Of a stretch of 64,000 nt of DNA, positions 35,206 through 45,735 are shown piece after piece. Below the pieces are notes generated by a model. It searched no databases, was not told the origin of the DNA, and was given only the letters and a program-made list of their open reading frames with translations. A program made the position numbers and the translations under genes. Source of the DNA: Cristatella mucedo (lineage: Eukaryota; Bryozoa; Phylactolaemata; Cristatellidae); the NCBI GenBank assembly GCA_009760855.2, contig WPIO01000116.1, positions 592,001 to 656,000 of the forward strand, in the 5' to 3' direction. How positions within the stretch are numbered: position 1 is the first letter of the stretch; the number at the start of each line of letters is the position of its first letter.

Positions 35206-36745
35206 GACAATAATAATAATAATGCACTTGATAAAGTGCCCTCAGAGAACTTAATCTCTCTAGGTGCTTTACAATTGCTGCAAAGGGAAATGCATTTGAA
35301 TGGTGAGTAATATCATGCTTGATAAACAAACAAAATGAAATAACGTGGTTATGAGTGGCATGCACAAGGTCAGCATGCAAATGTGGTTAATGGTAGCATG
35401 CACAGTGTCAGCACGCATAAGGACTTAAAGGACGCGTCACAGGGACCCACTAAATGCTGTCCTAAATAGGTGTGCTTTTAAGTTCCTTTTAAATGTGATC
35501 AGGTCAGGGGATGTTCTGACGCAGGTCGCGTGGGAGTTCCAGGCTTTGGGAGCATACCAACTAAACGCATGGTCTCCAAAGGATTTGAGGTTTGTACGAG
35601 GTATTTGTAGACTGTTGGATTCCAAAAAGTGGGTGGTACAATGCTTGGCATGATGGGGGAGTATATCACAAAGATAGGCTGGAGCCAAAGAATGAAGTGA
35701 CCTAAAAGTGAGCGACAACATCTTGAAGTCAATCCGTGTCGTGACTTGTAGCCAGTGCAGGTCGGCGAGAAGTGTTGTGATGTGGCAACTGTGATGCTTA
35801 CGACAGACAAGCCTAGCTGCCGAGTTTTGCACCAGCTGCAATCGCCTGATCGCACATGCTGGTAGGCCAGTGAGCAGTGAGTTGCAGAAATCGAGACGGG
35901 ATGTCACGAATGCATTTACCAACTTGAACGTGCTATCCTTATCTACACAAGCCCGAATTTTAGCAATGTTATGAAGCTGAAAATAGGCAGATTTGACCGT
36001 GGAGCTGATATGGTCGTCTAACGAGAGGTCACTTTGGAATATGACACCTAGATTTCGAGCTGATTCGACAGGAGATATGCTGGCAGAGCCAATTTGGAGT
36101 CAGCCATTCCAATCTCTGAGTAACACTGGGTTTGCCCATAACTAGTAAGTTAGTTTTAGAAAATTTGCTGCCATCCATGTGCGAGTGCCATCAATGCATG
36201 CAGCAAGTGAGTTGAGAGAATTTGAGGTGCTCGAAGGCTGGTAGGGATCAAAGCAAAGGTACAACTGAGTGTCATTGGCATAGAAGTGAAAGCCTAGATT
36301 GGGCTTGGCAATCACATCAGCAAGAGGGAGAGTATAAACTGTGAAAAGAACCGGACCTAGCACGGAGCCCTGTGGTAATCCATATTTCAGAGGTGCCTCA
36401 GATAATCCCTGTCCATTCATAATAATAATAATGCACTTGAAAAAGCGTACTCAGAGAACTCAATCTCTTTCTAGGCGCTTTACATTTGCTGCGAAGGGAA
36501 TTCTAAGTTTAAACAATGAATGGAACATGCTGGATGCCCCATAGAAAGTCTGCAAATCTCCGATCAGAAGAAGCATTATCAAACTATCGCCACCTTTCTT
36601 CACCCATCAATACGGTCTGTTTCTGCCGAAATGCGACCAGTCTGCATTTGAGGCAGTGGGAATCACATGTTACCAGAATGATTTGAGTGGCACTCCTTCA
36701 TTGACAGCTCATCTTTCATGTCAATATTCTGGAGTCTCCCACTGA
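35206..36745 (-). mobile_element. L2-family LINE, 5'-truncated, in copy 1
   Basis: The 3' tail is at 35206-35235. ORF2 pieces are at 35922-35437 ('LHWLQVTTRIDFK', 'APKAWNS') and 36420-36142 ('GLPQGSVLGPVLFTVYT', with 'YANDTQLYL' where the catalytic box is YADD). Small deletions separate them. A 296-bp piece (36421-36716) is inserted, after which the LINE resumes ('attctggagtctcccactga') up to the duplication junction. The Asp-to-Asn change in YADD alone would abolish RT activity. Confidence 0.85.
36421..36716 (-). mobile_element. Nested L2-tail insertion inside the LINE
   Basis: An AAT tail and 'ctaggcgctttacatttgct' mark a reversed L2 3' end. TTCAT stands at both ends ('ccattcat' before, 'atctttcat' at its right end), fitting a 5-bp target-site duplication. 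The right 200 bp are decayed. Confidence 0.6.
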
Positions 36746-36747
36746 GA

Positions 36748-36915
36748 TAGACTGCATCGTACATAACAAAGAGCATGAGACATGGAACTGCATCAGATGG
36801 TTATGCTTGTTGCGACTACTCATTATGTCTTGCTTCCTTTGTAGCAAATGTAAAGTACCTAAAAAAAGATTGAGCTCTATGGGGGCTCTATCACAAATGT
36901 ATTTTTATTATTATT
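36748..36915 (+). mobile_element. L2-family LINE 3' end, copy 2 of 32160-32345
   Basis: 'tttgtagcaaatgtaaagta' and 'gattgagctctatggggg' with a TTATT tail, carried along by the segmental duplication. Confidence 0.75.
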
Positions 36916-37368
36916 GTTATATTAGCCATATTTATAACGTGTACCGTCAGTGTAAGTTGGGGTTTTTTGTCTTGTGGCTTTTGAAAATAGGCTGGCATCC
37001 AGATTTGAATGCCTGCAAGGAAGGCAACGAGCCTGGCAGTCTTCCAATGGTATAAATGGCACTACGAGCCTGTATTGTAGGAATAGAAATGGTAGCCCAT
37101 GCCTCTGGGCCTTATTTATTTTCCAATGGAGCACGTATAAAAGAGAACATCAGAAGGCCAAGAAAGAACCTTTCGGTATTCCACAGATGACTGGTGTGCC
37201 GGATGAGGCCACCGCACATCACCGAATTGGCTCATTAGGACTATGATGGTTCAAACCACCCCAGAGCCTCAACAGCTGTCAAGACCGACCGTTTTCTCAT
37301 TCAGTTATGAAGTTCTTCATTATCTAGCACCCGCAGACCCACCAACATACTTCTTTCTCACGATTTGC

Positions 37369-37505
37369 AGTTAAGGTGCTCGCCCCGACCAAGGCCTGAC
37401 TGAAGTCGTGGGCTCGAGCCCCGAGGCATATGTGAAGCTCCTGAATAGAGATTAAGTTCTCTTGGGGCGCTATATAAATTAATTATATATTATATATTTA
37501 TATAT
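37369..37505 (+). mobile_element. SINE-like element S2 inserted only in copy 2
   Basis: 'aaggtgctcgccccgaccaa', 'gaagtcgtgggctcgagccc' and 'tgaatagagattaagttctc', then 'ttggggcgctata' and an AT-rich tail. It interrupts sequence that is continuous in copy 1 at about 32800. Confidence 0.75.
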
Positions 37506-38234
37506 TTCCATTTTAGCACCTGCTTTCCTGACTCAAATACTTTACCTGCACCCATAGCCAATCAAAAATCGTTTGGAGACTTGTGTTTACTCTGTTAGCT
37601 ACCAAAGCCTCGAAATAACGATCGATGAGATTTAAAAAAAAAAAGTACAAACTTCCCTTTTCCAAAGCCTTGAAATCGCTACCAATGACATTTAAAAAAG
37701 GATCAACTTCCATGCTCTGCCCATTTGAAATCGCTCAAATGAAGGCTGAATTGTTTCAGCTAGTTAAACTGGTTCTTTTCCAGCATATATGATGTGCCAA
37801 GATGGACATTTAGTTAAGGCTCTTCCACTGCTAAACCATTGAGGCTGTTAAATCAGCTAGTTTGATAAAAGTGTGTAATAATATTTGCATAACCATTAGT
37901 GTATAAAATATCAGCCAAGGCATAATTCGCATGGTTCTTTGATACAATCAGCTCTAACACTTAGGAGTAATTCGGCTAAGGAGTAACTCAGCAGTTATTT
38001 TTAGTATACTTCCCAGGCTTCAGCGGCTGCATCTGTTCCTAATCTGATCCTTTTTTATTATGGTGTATACATTTTCTTGCCGTACCAGCTGAGTCAAACA
38101 CACAAGTCAACCAATTGACAATACCGTGATGCTAATAGTGTGATTCTTGTGAGCAACTAGTCACCTGCATTCGTCAAAATTTACAAGTTGGGATTCTGGA
38201 GTTAACTTTCTGTATTACGAGCCGATATTTTCAG

Positions 38235-38254
38235 AGCCTCCTACCGACGTGTGA
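38235..38254 (+). pseudogene. Relic start of a type A Ig exon (copy 2)
   Basis: Same 'EPPTDV'-stop relic as at 33519, with its own 'attttcag' acceptor, 98 bp before the D7 exon. Confidence 0.55.
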
Positions 38255-38332
38255 CCCGCCCGTGAGCAAGCAGTTGCAGATCTAGACCAGCCTTAAAAGC
38301 CTTGCTTCTAAGGTTGCTTTTTTAATTTTCAG

Positions 38333-38519
38333 ATCCTCCTACCGGCATACGTGTAGTTGGAAATGGGGATGGAAATGAGAAGAACAACTATAACGTCGGA
38401 TCCGAGGCGACCCTGAGATGCGAGGCTGCACCCAACACTGGAGATCTGACGTTCCTCTGGTCTAAAGATGGTGCTGCCAGGCTGCCGTCCAAGATCGTCG
38501 TTCGAGAAAATATTCTTAG
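38333..38519 (+). CDS. Ig domain D7 (type A), first half (exon)
   Basis: Same length (187 nt) and borders as D5. It reads 'PPTGIRVVGNGDGNEKNNYN' then 'WSKDGAARLPSKIVVRENIL'. The donor is 'CTTAG|gtgggg'. Confidence 0.9.
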
Positions 38520-38622
38520 GTGGGGTGAATGTATGCCGGCGTGCCTTGATGCTTGCTCAATGTGATTCAGCTGGTAATGCACATTGCTCACATCGCACGT
38601 CTGTCTCTGGCTTTATTATCAG

Positions 38623-38720
38623 GATCCCAGACGTGCGACCAGAGGATGCGGCCACGTATGCTTGCGTCGCCCGGAATCCTTTCGGCGAAGTGAGGGCAAC
38701 GGCAAGGGTCAACGCCCGAG
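38623..38720 (+). CDS. Ig domain D7 (type A), second half (exon)
   Basis: 98 nt, acceptor 'attatcag', donor 'CGAG|gtaggt'. It reads 'IPDVRPEDAATYACVARNPF' then 'GEVRATARVNARG' (Ile to Val relative to D5 and D9). Confidence 0.9.
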
Positions 38721-39307
38721 GTAGGTCATGATCCTCGCCAGCTACAGAACACCGCGCTGGCTCATTTAACCAGAGGCAAGACTGGGCGGTTGCCAGCTTG
38801 AGCTCAAGGGCTGTGCTCAGCTTTATGCTGACAGCTGAACGCCAGTTGGCTTATCGCTAGCTTCGTCTGGATATATACCGATATTGGTTTTCGTTAGGAT
38901 GTTTCTTATGTAACTCGCCATACGAGCTCACCGATGCGCGTTGGTAGGGTGTGCGCGCTGCTGCTTTGTTTCTGCCCCCTCGGAAGAGCTGCCGTTGCAT
39001 GCCTTTAAAGCAGGAAGCAAATGGTGGTAAGCGATGCAAACGAAACATGGCAATTGGTAAATGTGGATTACTTTTTCGTCAGTTAACAACCTCTGTGGGA
39101 AGAACAACAATACGTGTATACGACACAACGTTACCTCTACTGGCATTAGTAGATATGCCCTAACTGTAGTAAGCATCTATCAGCGATAAACACAAACTCA
39201 AACGATTGTCTCTGTCTCTCCGTTTCTACTTCGCCTCTTTACTTAAACGTCCACCCGGATTGTGAAAGTTTTCCTCCGTAAAGCAATTTTGGGCTGGTTG
39301 GTTGCAG

Positions 39308-39482
39308 AGGCTCCTCGGCCGCCAGTGGTCGACCCACCGACAACGACCAGCCGGCCGGGCGTCACTGTCCAGCTTCGCTGCCCACTACCACCTGGTGGCT
39401 TACGCATCGAGTGGCGTCGGGATGGTGAACAGCAGATTCCATCATCGGCCACATTTTCGCAGCCGACAGCTGAGATGCTGAC
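39308..39482 (+). CDS. Ig domain D8 (type B), first half (exon)
   Basis: 175 nt, acceptor 'ggttggttgcag' (phase 1), donor 'CTGAC|gtaagt' (phase 2). It reads 'RCPLPPGGLRIEWRRDGEQQ' then 'IPSSATFSQPTAEMLT'. It is the intact counterpart of the broken D6 exon. Confidence 0.9.
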
Positions 39483-39614
39483 GTAAGTTTTCGACCTGTT
39501 TGTTTGCCGAGATGCCCTGATAAAGCACGATGATCAGAAGGTTTTTGTCATTTAGCAACTGCAGCTGCACCGTGCAGGCAAAGGATGGCATGTGCCTCTG
39601 CTGAATCGTTTCAG

Positions 39615-39718
39615 AATTCGCGACGTTCGACCTGAGGACAGTGGAGTATACTATTGTCGCGCAGTCAATGAGGCTGGACCTAGCCCATGGGTGAACATTA
39701 ATGTAATCGTGATAGGCG
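39615..39718 (+). CDS. Ig domain D8 (type B), second half (exon)
   Basis: 104 nt, identical in protein to D6 and D10 second halves: 'IRDVRPEDSGVYYCRAVNEA' then 'GPSPWVNINVIVIG'. The donor is 'GGCG|gtaggt'. Confidence 0.9.
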
Positions 39719-39934
39719 GTAGGTGTGAGCACTAAGCCCTCGAAGTCACAGAACCCAAGCAGTGTGTGGCCAGGCAAATAGCTTGTGGTGCTGATACTTG
39801 GCACTGCATCTCGGCTAAATCGACAGTTCTAAGCAGTTTAGGGAAATCAGAACATACTAAGACTCACTTGACGTACTTGCTTGGAGTAGAGCTTGCATGC
39901 CTTAGCTGGCAGCTGCATCTGTTTCGGATCTAAT

Positions 39935-41438
39935 AACAATAATAATAATAATGCACTTGATAAAGTGCCCTCAGAGAACTTAATCTCTCTAGGTGCTTTA
40001 CAATTGCTGCAAAGGGAAATGCATTTGAATGGTGAGTAATATCATGCTTCATAAACAAACAAAGTAAAATAACGTGGTTAGGCGTGACATGTACAAGGTC
40101 AGCATGCAAATGTGGTTAGTGGCAGATTGCACAGTGTCAGCACGCATAAGGACTTAAAGGACGAATCACAGGGACCCACTAAAGGCTGTCCTAAATAGGT
40201 GTGTTTTTAGGTTCTTATTAAATGTGGTCAAGTCAGGGGATGTTCTGACGCAGGTCTGGAGGGAGTTCCAAGCTTTGGGAGCATACGAACTAAATGCACG
40301 GTTTCCAAAGGATTTGAGGTTTGTACGAGGTATTTGTAGATTGCTGGATTTCGAAAAGTGGGTGGTACGATGCTTGGCGTGATGGAGGAGTATATCGGAG
40401 AGATAGGCTGGAGCCAAAGAATGAAGTGACCTAAAAGTGAGCGACAAAACCCTAAAGTCAATCCGTTGCTTGACTGGTAGCCAGTGCAGGTCGGCGAGAA
40501 GTGGAGTAATGTGGCAACTGCGACGTTCATGACAGACACGCCTAGCTGCGGAGTTTTGCATCAGCTGCATTCGCCTGATCGCACATGCTGGTAGGCCAGT
40601 AAGAAGTGAGCTGCAGAAATCGAGACGGGATGTCACGAATGCATTTACCAACTTGAACGTGGTATCCTTATCTACACAAGCCCGAATTTTAGCAATGTTA
40701 TGAAGCTGAAAATAGGCAGATTTAACCGTGGAGCTGATATGGTCGTCTAACGAGAGGTCACTTTGGAATATGACACCTAGGTTTTGAGCTGATTCGACAG
40801 GAGATATGCTGGCAGAGCCAATTTTGAGAGTCAGCCATTCCAATCTCCGAATAACACTGGGTTTGCCCATAACTAGTAAATTAGTTTTATCATAGTTTAG
40901 TTTTAGAAAATTTGCTGCCATCCATGTGCGAATGCCATCAATGCATGCAGCTAGTGAGTTACGAGAATTTGAGGTGCTCGAAGGCTGGGAGGGATCAAAG
41001 CAAAGGTACAACTGAGTGTCATTGGCATAGAAGTGAAATCCTAGATTGTGCTTGGCAATCACATCAGCAAGAGGGAGAGTATAAACCGTGAAAAGAACCG
41101 GACCTAGCACTGAGCCCTGAGGTACTCCATATTTAAGAGGTACTTCAGACGATCTTTGTCCATTCACTTCAATACTCTGGAGTCTCCCACTGTGATAGGA
41201 CCTGAACCACTACAGAGCAGTGCCAGTGATGCCCAGGCGAGATGAGAGGCGCTCTAGAAGAACTTTGTGATCGATGGTATCAAACGCTACCGAAAGATCG
41301 AGAAAAACAAGCAGAGACACTCTACCCATGTCTGCATTCCTAAGTAGGTCGTTGTATACCCTAAGCAATGCTGACTCTGTGGAGTGATTAGCTCTAAAGC
41401 CAGACTGGAACTTACTAGCAAGGTGTGAGGTTTCGATG
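39935..41438 (-). mobile_element. L2-family LINE, 5'-truncated, in copy 2
   Basis: ORF2 is open from about 41438 to 40166 except for one TAG at 41212-41210 (in 'GTAL*WF', where other copies have Gln). RT motifs 'FDTIDHKVLLERL' and 'GVPQGSVLGPVLF' are present, with 'YANDTQLYL' in place of YADD. The same Asn is in the copy 1 LINE, supporting common descent through the segmental duplication. Confidence 0.88.
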
Positions 41439-41607
41439 TGGTTCTCTTTATTTAGTTTGCTGCTTGTCGTGCCAGATGAATCAAACACATGCAGCAACTG
41501 TACACGTAGTAGTGATTCTCACAGTGTGACCCGCCCGTGAGCAAGCAGTTGCAGATCTAGACCAGCCTTAAAAGCCTTGCTTCTAAGGTTGCTTTTTTAA
41601 TTTTCAG

Positions 41608-41794
41608 ATCCTCCTACCGGCATACGTGTAGTTGGAAATGGGGATGGAAATGAGAAGAACAACTATAACGTCGGATCCGAGGCGACCCTGAGATGCGAGG
41701 CTGCACCCAACACTGGAGATCTGACGTTCCTCTGGTCTAAAGATGGTGCTGCCAGGCTGCCGTCCAAGATCGTCGTTCGAGAAAATATTCTTAG
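41608..41794 (+). CDS. Ig domain D9 (type A), first half (exon)
   Basis: 187 nt, phase 1 to 2, with the same protein as D7 over the exon ('PPTGIRVVGNGDG'). The donor is 'CTTAG|gtgggg'. Confidence 0.9.
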
Positions 41795-41897
41795 GTGGGG
41801 TGAATGTATGCCGGCGTGCCTTGATACTCGCTCAATGTGATTCAGCTGGTTATGCACATTGCTCACATCGCACGTCTGTCTCTGGCTTTATTATCAG

Positions 41898-41995
41898 GAT
41901 CCCAGACGTGCGACCAGAGGATGCGGCCACGTATGCTTGCGTCGCCCGGAATCCTTTCGGCGAAGTGAGGGCAACGGCAAGGATCAACGCCCGAG
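41898..41995 (+). CDS. Ig domain D9 (type A), second half (exon)
   Basis: 98 nt, same protein as D5: 'IPDVRPEDAATYACVARNPF' then 'GEVRATARINARG'. Confidence 0.9.
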
Positions 41996-42164
41996 GTAGG
42001 TCATGATCCTCGCCAGCTACAGAACACCGCGCTGGCTCAGTTTTTCACTAACAGCTTAAAACCAATCGGCCCATCGGTAGCCGCATCGGCACTTCAACCG
42101 ATATTGGCTATCCTTCGGATGTTTCCCATGTATCTTGTCATCCCGACCCGTCTTTCATCATCGC

Positions 42165-42366
42165 TATGCAATTTAATGTAACATGTCTCCATCTGTAACT
42201 CCACAATGCTACAACAACTCTGTTTTGTTCTAGACAGGAGAGTTTTGTATACCACGGACACAGCCACAGCGGCTTTCATTAGAAATTCGATAGCCAGGAT
42301 CCGCAGTTTCCTGCAATAAAGAGAAAGTGAAAAGCATAGCTGAGTCAGGAGAGCAGTTAATGCTGT
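42165..42366 (-). mobile_element. LINE family 2 3' fragment in D9-D10 intron
   Basis: Same insertion as at 34170-34375, nearly identical in sequence and in distance to the flanking exons. Confidence 0.75.
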
Positions 42367-42567
42367 TGGCAGTGACGTTTTGTTCATGCCCCCAGGGCAT
42401 AGCTGTCGTTGTATGCCTTTAAATGAGCAAGCGATTGTTGCTAAGCAATACGAATTCGCATAGTTGTCTCTGTCTCTCACTGTTTCTGCATCGCCCCCTT
42501 GCTTAAATGTCAACCCGGAGTGTGGAAGTTTTCCTCCGTAAAGCAATGTTGGGCTGGTTGGTTGCAG

Positions 42568-42742
42568 AGGCTCCTCGGCCGCCAGTGGTCGACCCACCGA
42601 CAACGACCAGCCGGCCGGGAGTCACTGTCCAGCTTCGCTGCCCACTACCACCTGGTGGCTTACGCATCGAGTGGCGTCGGGATGGTGAACAGCAGATTCC
42701 ATCATCGGCCACATTTTCGCAGCCGACAGCTGAGATGCTGAC
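42568..42742 (+). CDS. Ig domain D10 (type B), first half (exon)
   Basis: 175 nt, intact, 'RCPLPPGGLRIEWRRDGEQQ' then 'IPSSATFSQPTAEMLT'. It has one synonymous-looking change (Pro-Gly-Val, ggagtc for ggcgtc). Confidence 0.9.
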
Positions 42743-42874
42743 GTAAGTTTTCGACCTGTTGGTTTGCCGAGATGCCCTGATAAAGCACGATGATCTGAAG
42801 GTTTTCGTCATTTAGCAACTGCAGCTGCACTGTGCAGGCAAAGGATGGCATGTGCCTCTGCTGAATCGTTTCAG

Positions 42875-42978
42875 AATTCGCGACGTTCGACCTGAGGACA
42901 GTGGAGTATACTATTGTCGCGCAGTCAATGAGGCTGGACCTAGCCCATGGGTGAACATTAATGTAATCGTGATAGGCG
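42875..42978 (+). CDS. Ig domain D10 (type B), second half (exon)
   Basis: 104 nt, same protein as D6 and D8 second halves. The acceptor is 'aatcgtttcag' and the donor 'GGCG|gtaggt'. Confidence 0.9.
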
Positions 42979-43371
42979 GTAGGTGTGAGCACTAAGCCCT
43001 CGAAGTCACAGAACCCAAGCAGTGTGTGGCCATGCAAATAGCTTGTAGTACAGACACTTGGCACAGTATCTCGACTAAATCGACCGTTCTAAGTAGTTAA
43101 GGTGAATTGGATGACACTCACACGAACTAAAACCCAGACACCTTCCGGTGATCGGACATCACTTGAAGTAAGTCTCAGACATTCAGAGGCCATTGAACGT
43201 TGCCGCTAGGAATTCATTTAGAGGATTTGTTTTATTCTGTTTTGGTGATGGACAACTCTATGGCTGGACCACAATGAAATGCCAGTTGGATATCTTGAAA
43301 CAAATTTATTAAAAAACGTTATCATATCTGACCCTGATTTATTAAAATTAATATTAATAACCTGATAAAGC

Positions 43372-43925
43372 ACCAGCTACCAGTCAAGCAACGGATTGAC
43401 TTCAAGGTTTTGTCGCTCACTTTTAGGTCTCTTCATTCTATGGCTCCAGCCTACCTTTCAGATATACTACCCCATCAGGCAAAGCATCGTACCACTCGCT
43501 TTTCGGAATCCAACAGTCTAGAAATACCTCGTACAAACCTTAAATCCTTTGGAGACCGTGCATTTAGCTCGTATGCTCCCACAGCCTGGAACTCCCTCCC
43601 GACCTGCATCAGAACATCCCCTGACCTGACCACATTTAAAAGAAACTTAAAAACATACCTATTTAGGACAGCATTTAGTGGGTCCTTGTGATTCGTCCTC
43701 GATGTGCTTATGCGTGCTGACACTGTTCATGCTGCCACTAACCACATTTGCATGCTGACCCAGTGCATGTAACCCCTAACCATGTTATTCATTTTGTTTG
43801 TTTTTCAAGCATGATTTTACTTACTATTCTATTGCGTATCACTTTGCAGCAAATGTAAAGCACCTAGAAAGAGATTAGGTTCTCTGAGGGCGCTTTATCA
43901 AGTGCAATATTATTATATTATTATT
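43372..43925 (+). mobile_element. L2-family LINE, 5'-truncated, young copy
   Basis: Almost identical to 2262-2820, including the ORF2 C-terminus (43410-43691) and 3' UTR, with only a few substitutions. It ends in an ATT tail. Confidence 0.92.
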
Positions 43926-43992
43926 ATCAGAGAAGTTAATCTCTCTCTCTAAGCATATTGCATTTCCTGCAGAGGATGCGCGATGGAACCCC
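43926..43992 (-). mobile_element. L2-family 3' tail remnant
   Basis: 'cagagaagttaatctctctc' and 'catttcctgcagagg' in reverse, tail to tail with the preceding copy. Confidence 0.55.
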
Positions 43993-44394
43993 CTTAGTAA
44001 CGCAGCAGTCATGCCATCTGGCCGTTCGTAGGAAAGACCTGAAAAGGTCTATCATTCTTCGGAGTTCAACCAAGTGCTGCCTTAGGTGTATATGACTGCC
44101 ATTCTAAAAGATTACTAATATTCTAAGCAGTTTGCTGCAAAGTGGTCTAGCAGACTTGACAATGCCACATTCATCACACACGTGCAGTTGCAGGGTTTTT
44201 TCACATCTGGAGAGGCTTAATCTTAAACAGCTCGTGGAGCTTTTATCACACGCACAATCAACTCATCGATCGGCATTCTTTATAACAACCTTCGTTTCCA
44301 GTTCTATTCAGAAAAGCCGGTGGGCTGATTGGCTGGCTTTTTCAGTCACCAATAATCTTGCAGCTCCCATGCAGAGTACAGATTCGCGCCTTTA

Positions 44395-44510
44395 GCTTGT
44401 CAGCAAGCTTTCTCAAGTTAATGACGATGAAATAAAATTGGTTGTTACGGGAAAACCTCTTTGCACTCAGAAATTAGAAACCTAGCTTTAAAATTAATTT
44501 AGCCAGCATA
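44395..44510 (+). mobile_element. Decayed L2-family ORF2 fragment
   Basis: 'ctcaagttaatgacgatgaa' and 'ttacgggaaaacctct' resemble the 'LKLNDDKTNLLVMGKPS' region. Heavily mutated. Confidence 0.5.
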
Positions 44511-45253
44511 TGCTCAGCCTAAAAAATCCTTGCAGAATGTCTGCAGCAGCTGTACCTGTAAATTTGTTCAGGTAAATCCAGGGCTTCTAAAGATAACTTA
44601 AATTCTGAGCGGTATGTGAACATACTTATTGACCGACCGAGAATATATAAATACATATTGAGATGTATGCGTCTAGTATTAGGTATCGCCCATAGCGATT
44701 CTTCGGGCCTCCATCATGTGGATGGGCATAGAGTTCAGCAGCTTCTGTTGCTTCTACCGTTGTGCATTCCACAGAGCTAGGGTTATAGTGAAAAGTCGGC
44801 TACCGATGGCCTCTGCCGATTACTCTGCCTCAGCCGTACGTCATCTGTATGTATGACGTCTGTATCGCTTCACAGTCACTTGACTAGGTTGAAATCAGGC
44901 TTCTGGCTTGGTCACTGCATGTGTACCAAATAAGTATTTGTCATACAGTACTTCATTCGCGCAGCATTGGTCGGTCATTTGGATTTCAAAGGTCAGACAG
45001 TGTGATTGGGGGTTCGCTACATTTGGCAGTGGTCATGAGCACACTGGTGGCCAAGCCAGACGCGTATACTTGTGCAATTAAAAGCTTATAGCAGTTGTAT
45101 AAAATCTGTCGAAAAAATGGTCACTACCATAGAATAATAACGGTGGTTTTGCATAGGGCCACGAGAGAATCGATTTCTTGGTAGACACTTAACAAGAGGC
45201 TGAAAAGGAAGCACAACCTGAAGAATTATAATCCTTCAGGTAATTGTCAATTT
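44511..45253. other. Intron sequence, nothing recognised
   Basis: Unique-looking AT-balanced sequence without exon or repeat signature that I can support. Confidence 0.35.
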
Positions 45254-45292
45254 TATTTAAATTTAAATTTAAATTTAAATTTAAATTTAAAT
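45254..45292. repeat. (AAATTT)n array
   Basis: Six AAATTT units flanked by 'aattgtca'-type sequence on both sides. It resembles the array at 3891-3943. Confidence 0.9.
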
Positions 45293-45384
45293 TGTCAGTT
45301 TCAGGAGGCCAGAGCACTTCAAGGACAGTTCACATCGACAATGTACTGCATATCTGTTTTTTAATTTTGCAAAGCCACGAGGAC

Positions 45385-45510
45385 GAAGTAGGAATTGCAT
45401 AGGAGAGTTTTCCATAGTGCACTTTAAGCCTAAGCGCCTTTCGGTACACATGCTCGAACCAACAGACATAATCTCGGGTAAAAAACGAGAAAGCCAGAAG
45501 CACTGAGGCC
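45385..45510 (-). mobile_element. LINE family 2 3' fragment
   Basis: 'ggagagttttccatagtgca', 'cctaagcgcctttcggta' and 'accaacagacataatctc' in reverse orientation. Confidence 0.65.
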
Positions 45511-45515
45511 TGTAC

Positions 45516-45584
45516 GGTAAGGGTCGGGTCAGGGTCAGGTTAGGGTTAGGGTCAGGTAAGGGTAAGCTAAGGGTCAGGTAAGGG
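45516..45584 (+). repeat. Telomere-like TTAGGG/TCAGGG/TAAGGG array
   Basis: About eleven near-hexamer units (TAAGGG, TCGGG, TCAGGG, TTAGGG, TCAGG) in one direction, inside the intron before D11. Confidence 0.8.
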
Positions 45585-45735
45585 CAGCTAGGCAGTCGAT
45601 AGTACATGCGCGATTTATCAGCATCGAGATCTTGCCCTGTTTGGGTGCTATTAAAAGGCACCGATGTTATTTTTGTGTATTTCTCTTATCGCCCACTCTA
45701 GTCTGGTTTGCATGTTTGCCCGGTTGACGTTGTAG

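Larger units (their letters stand above)
32160..36745. repeat. Tandem duplication unit, copy 1 (contains D5/D6)
   Basis: Sequence from 'agactgcatcgtacataac' at about 32167 onward is repeated nearly base for base from about 36748. It covers upstream non-coding DNA, four Ig exons and an L2 insertion on the minus strand. Matching exons are offset by 4,716 bp. Confidence 0.88.
36748..41519. repeat. Tandem duplication unit, copy 2 (contains D7/D8)
   Basis: It is nearly identical to copy 1 apart from a SINE S2 insertion (37369-37505), a different A-B intron (about 38765-39240) and small indels. Its minus-strand L2 insertion (39935-41438) shares diagnostic changes with the copy 1 L2, so that L2 predates the duplication. 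Confidence 0.85.
41520..43062. repeat. Tandem duplication unit, copy 3 (contains D9/D10)
   Basis: Homology with copies 1 and 2 starts abruptly at 'gtgtgacccgcccgtgagca', just after the relic exon site, and fades after about 43060. Exon spacing equals copy 1, not copy 2. Confidence 0.88.
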
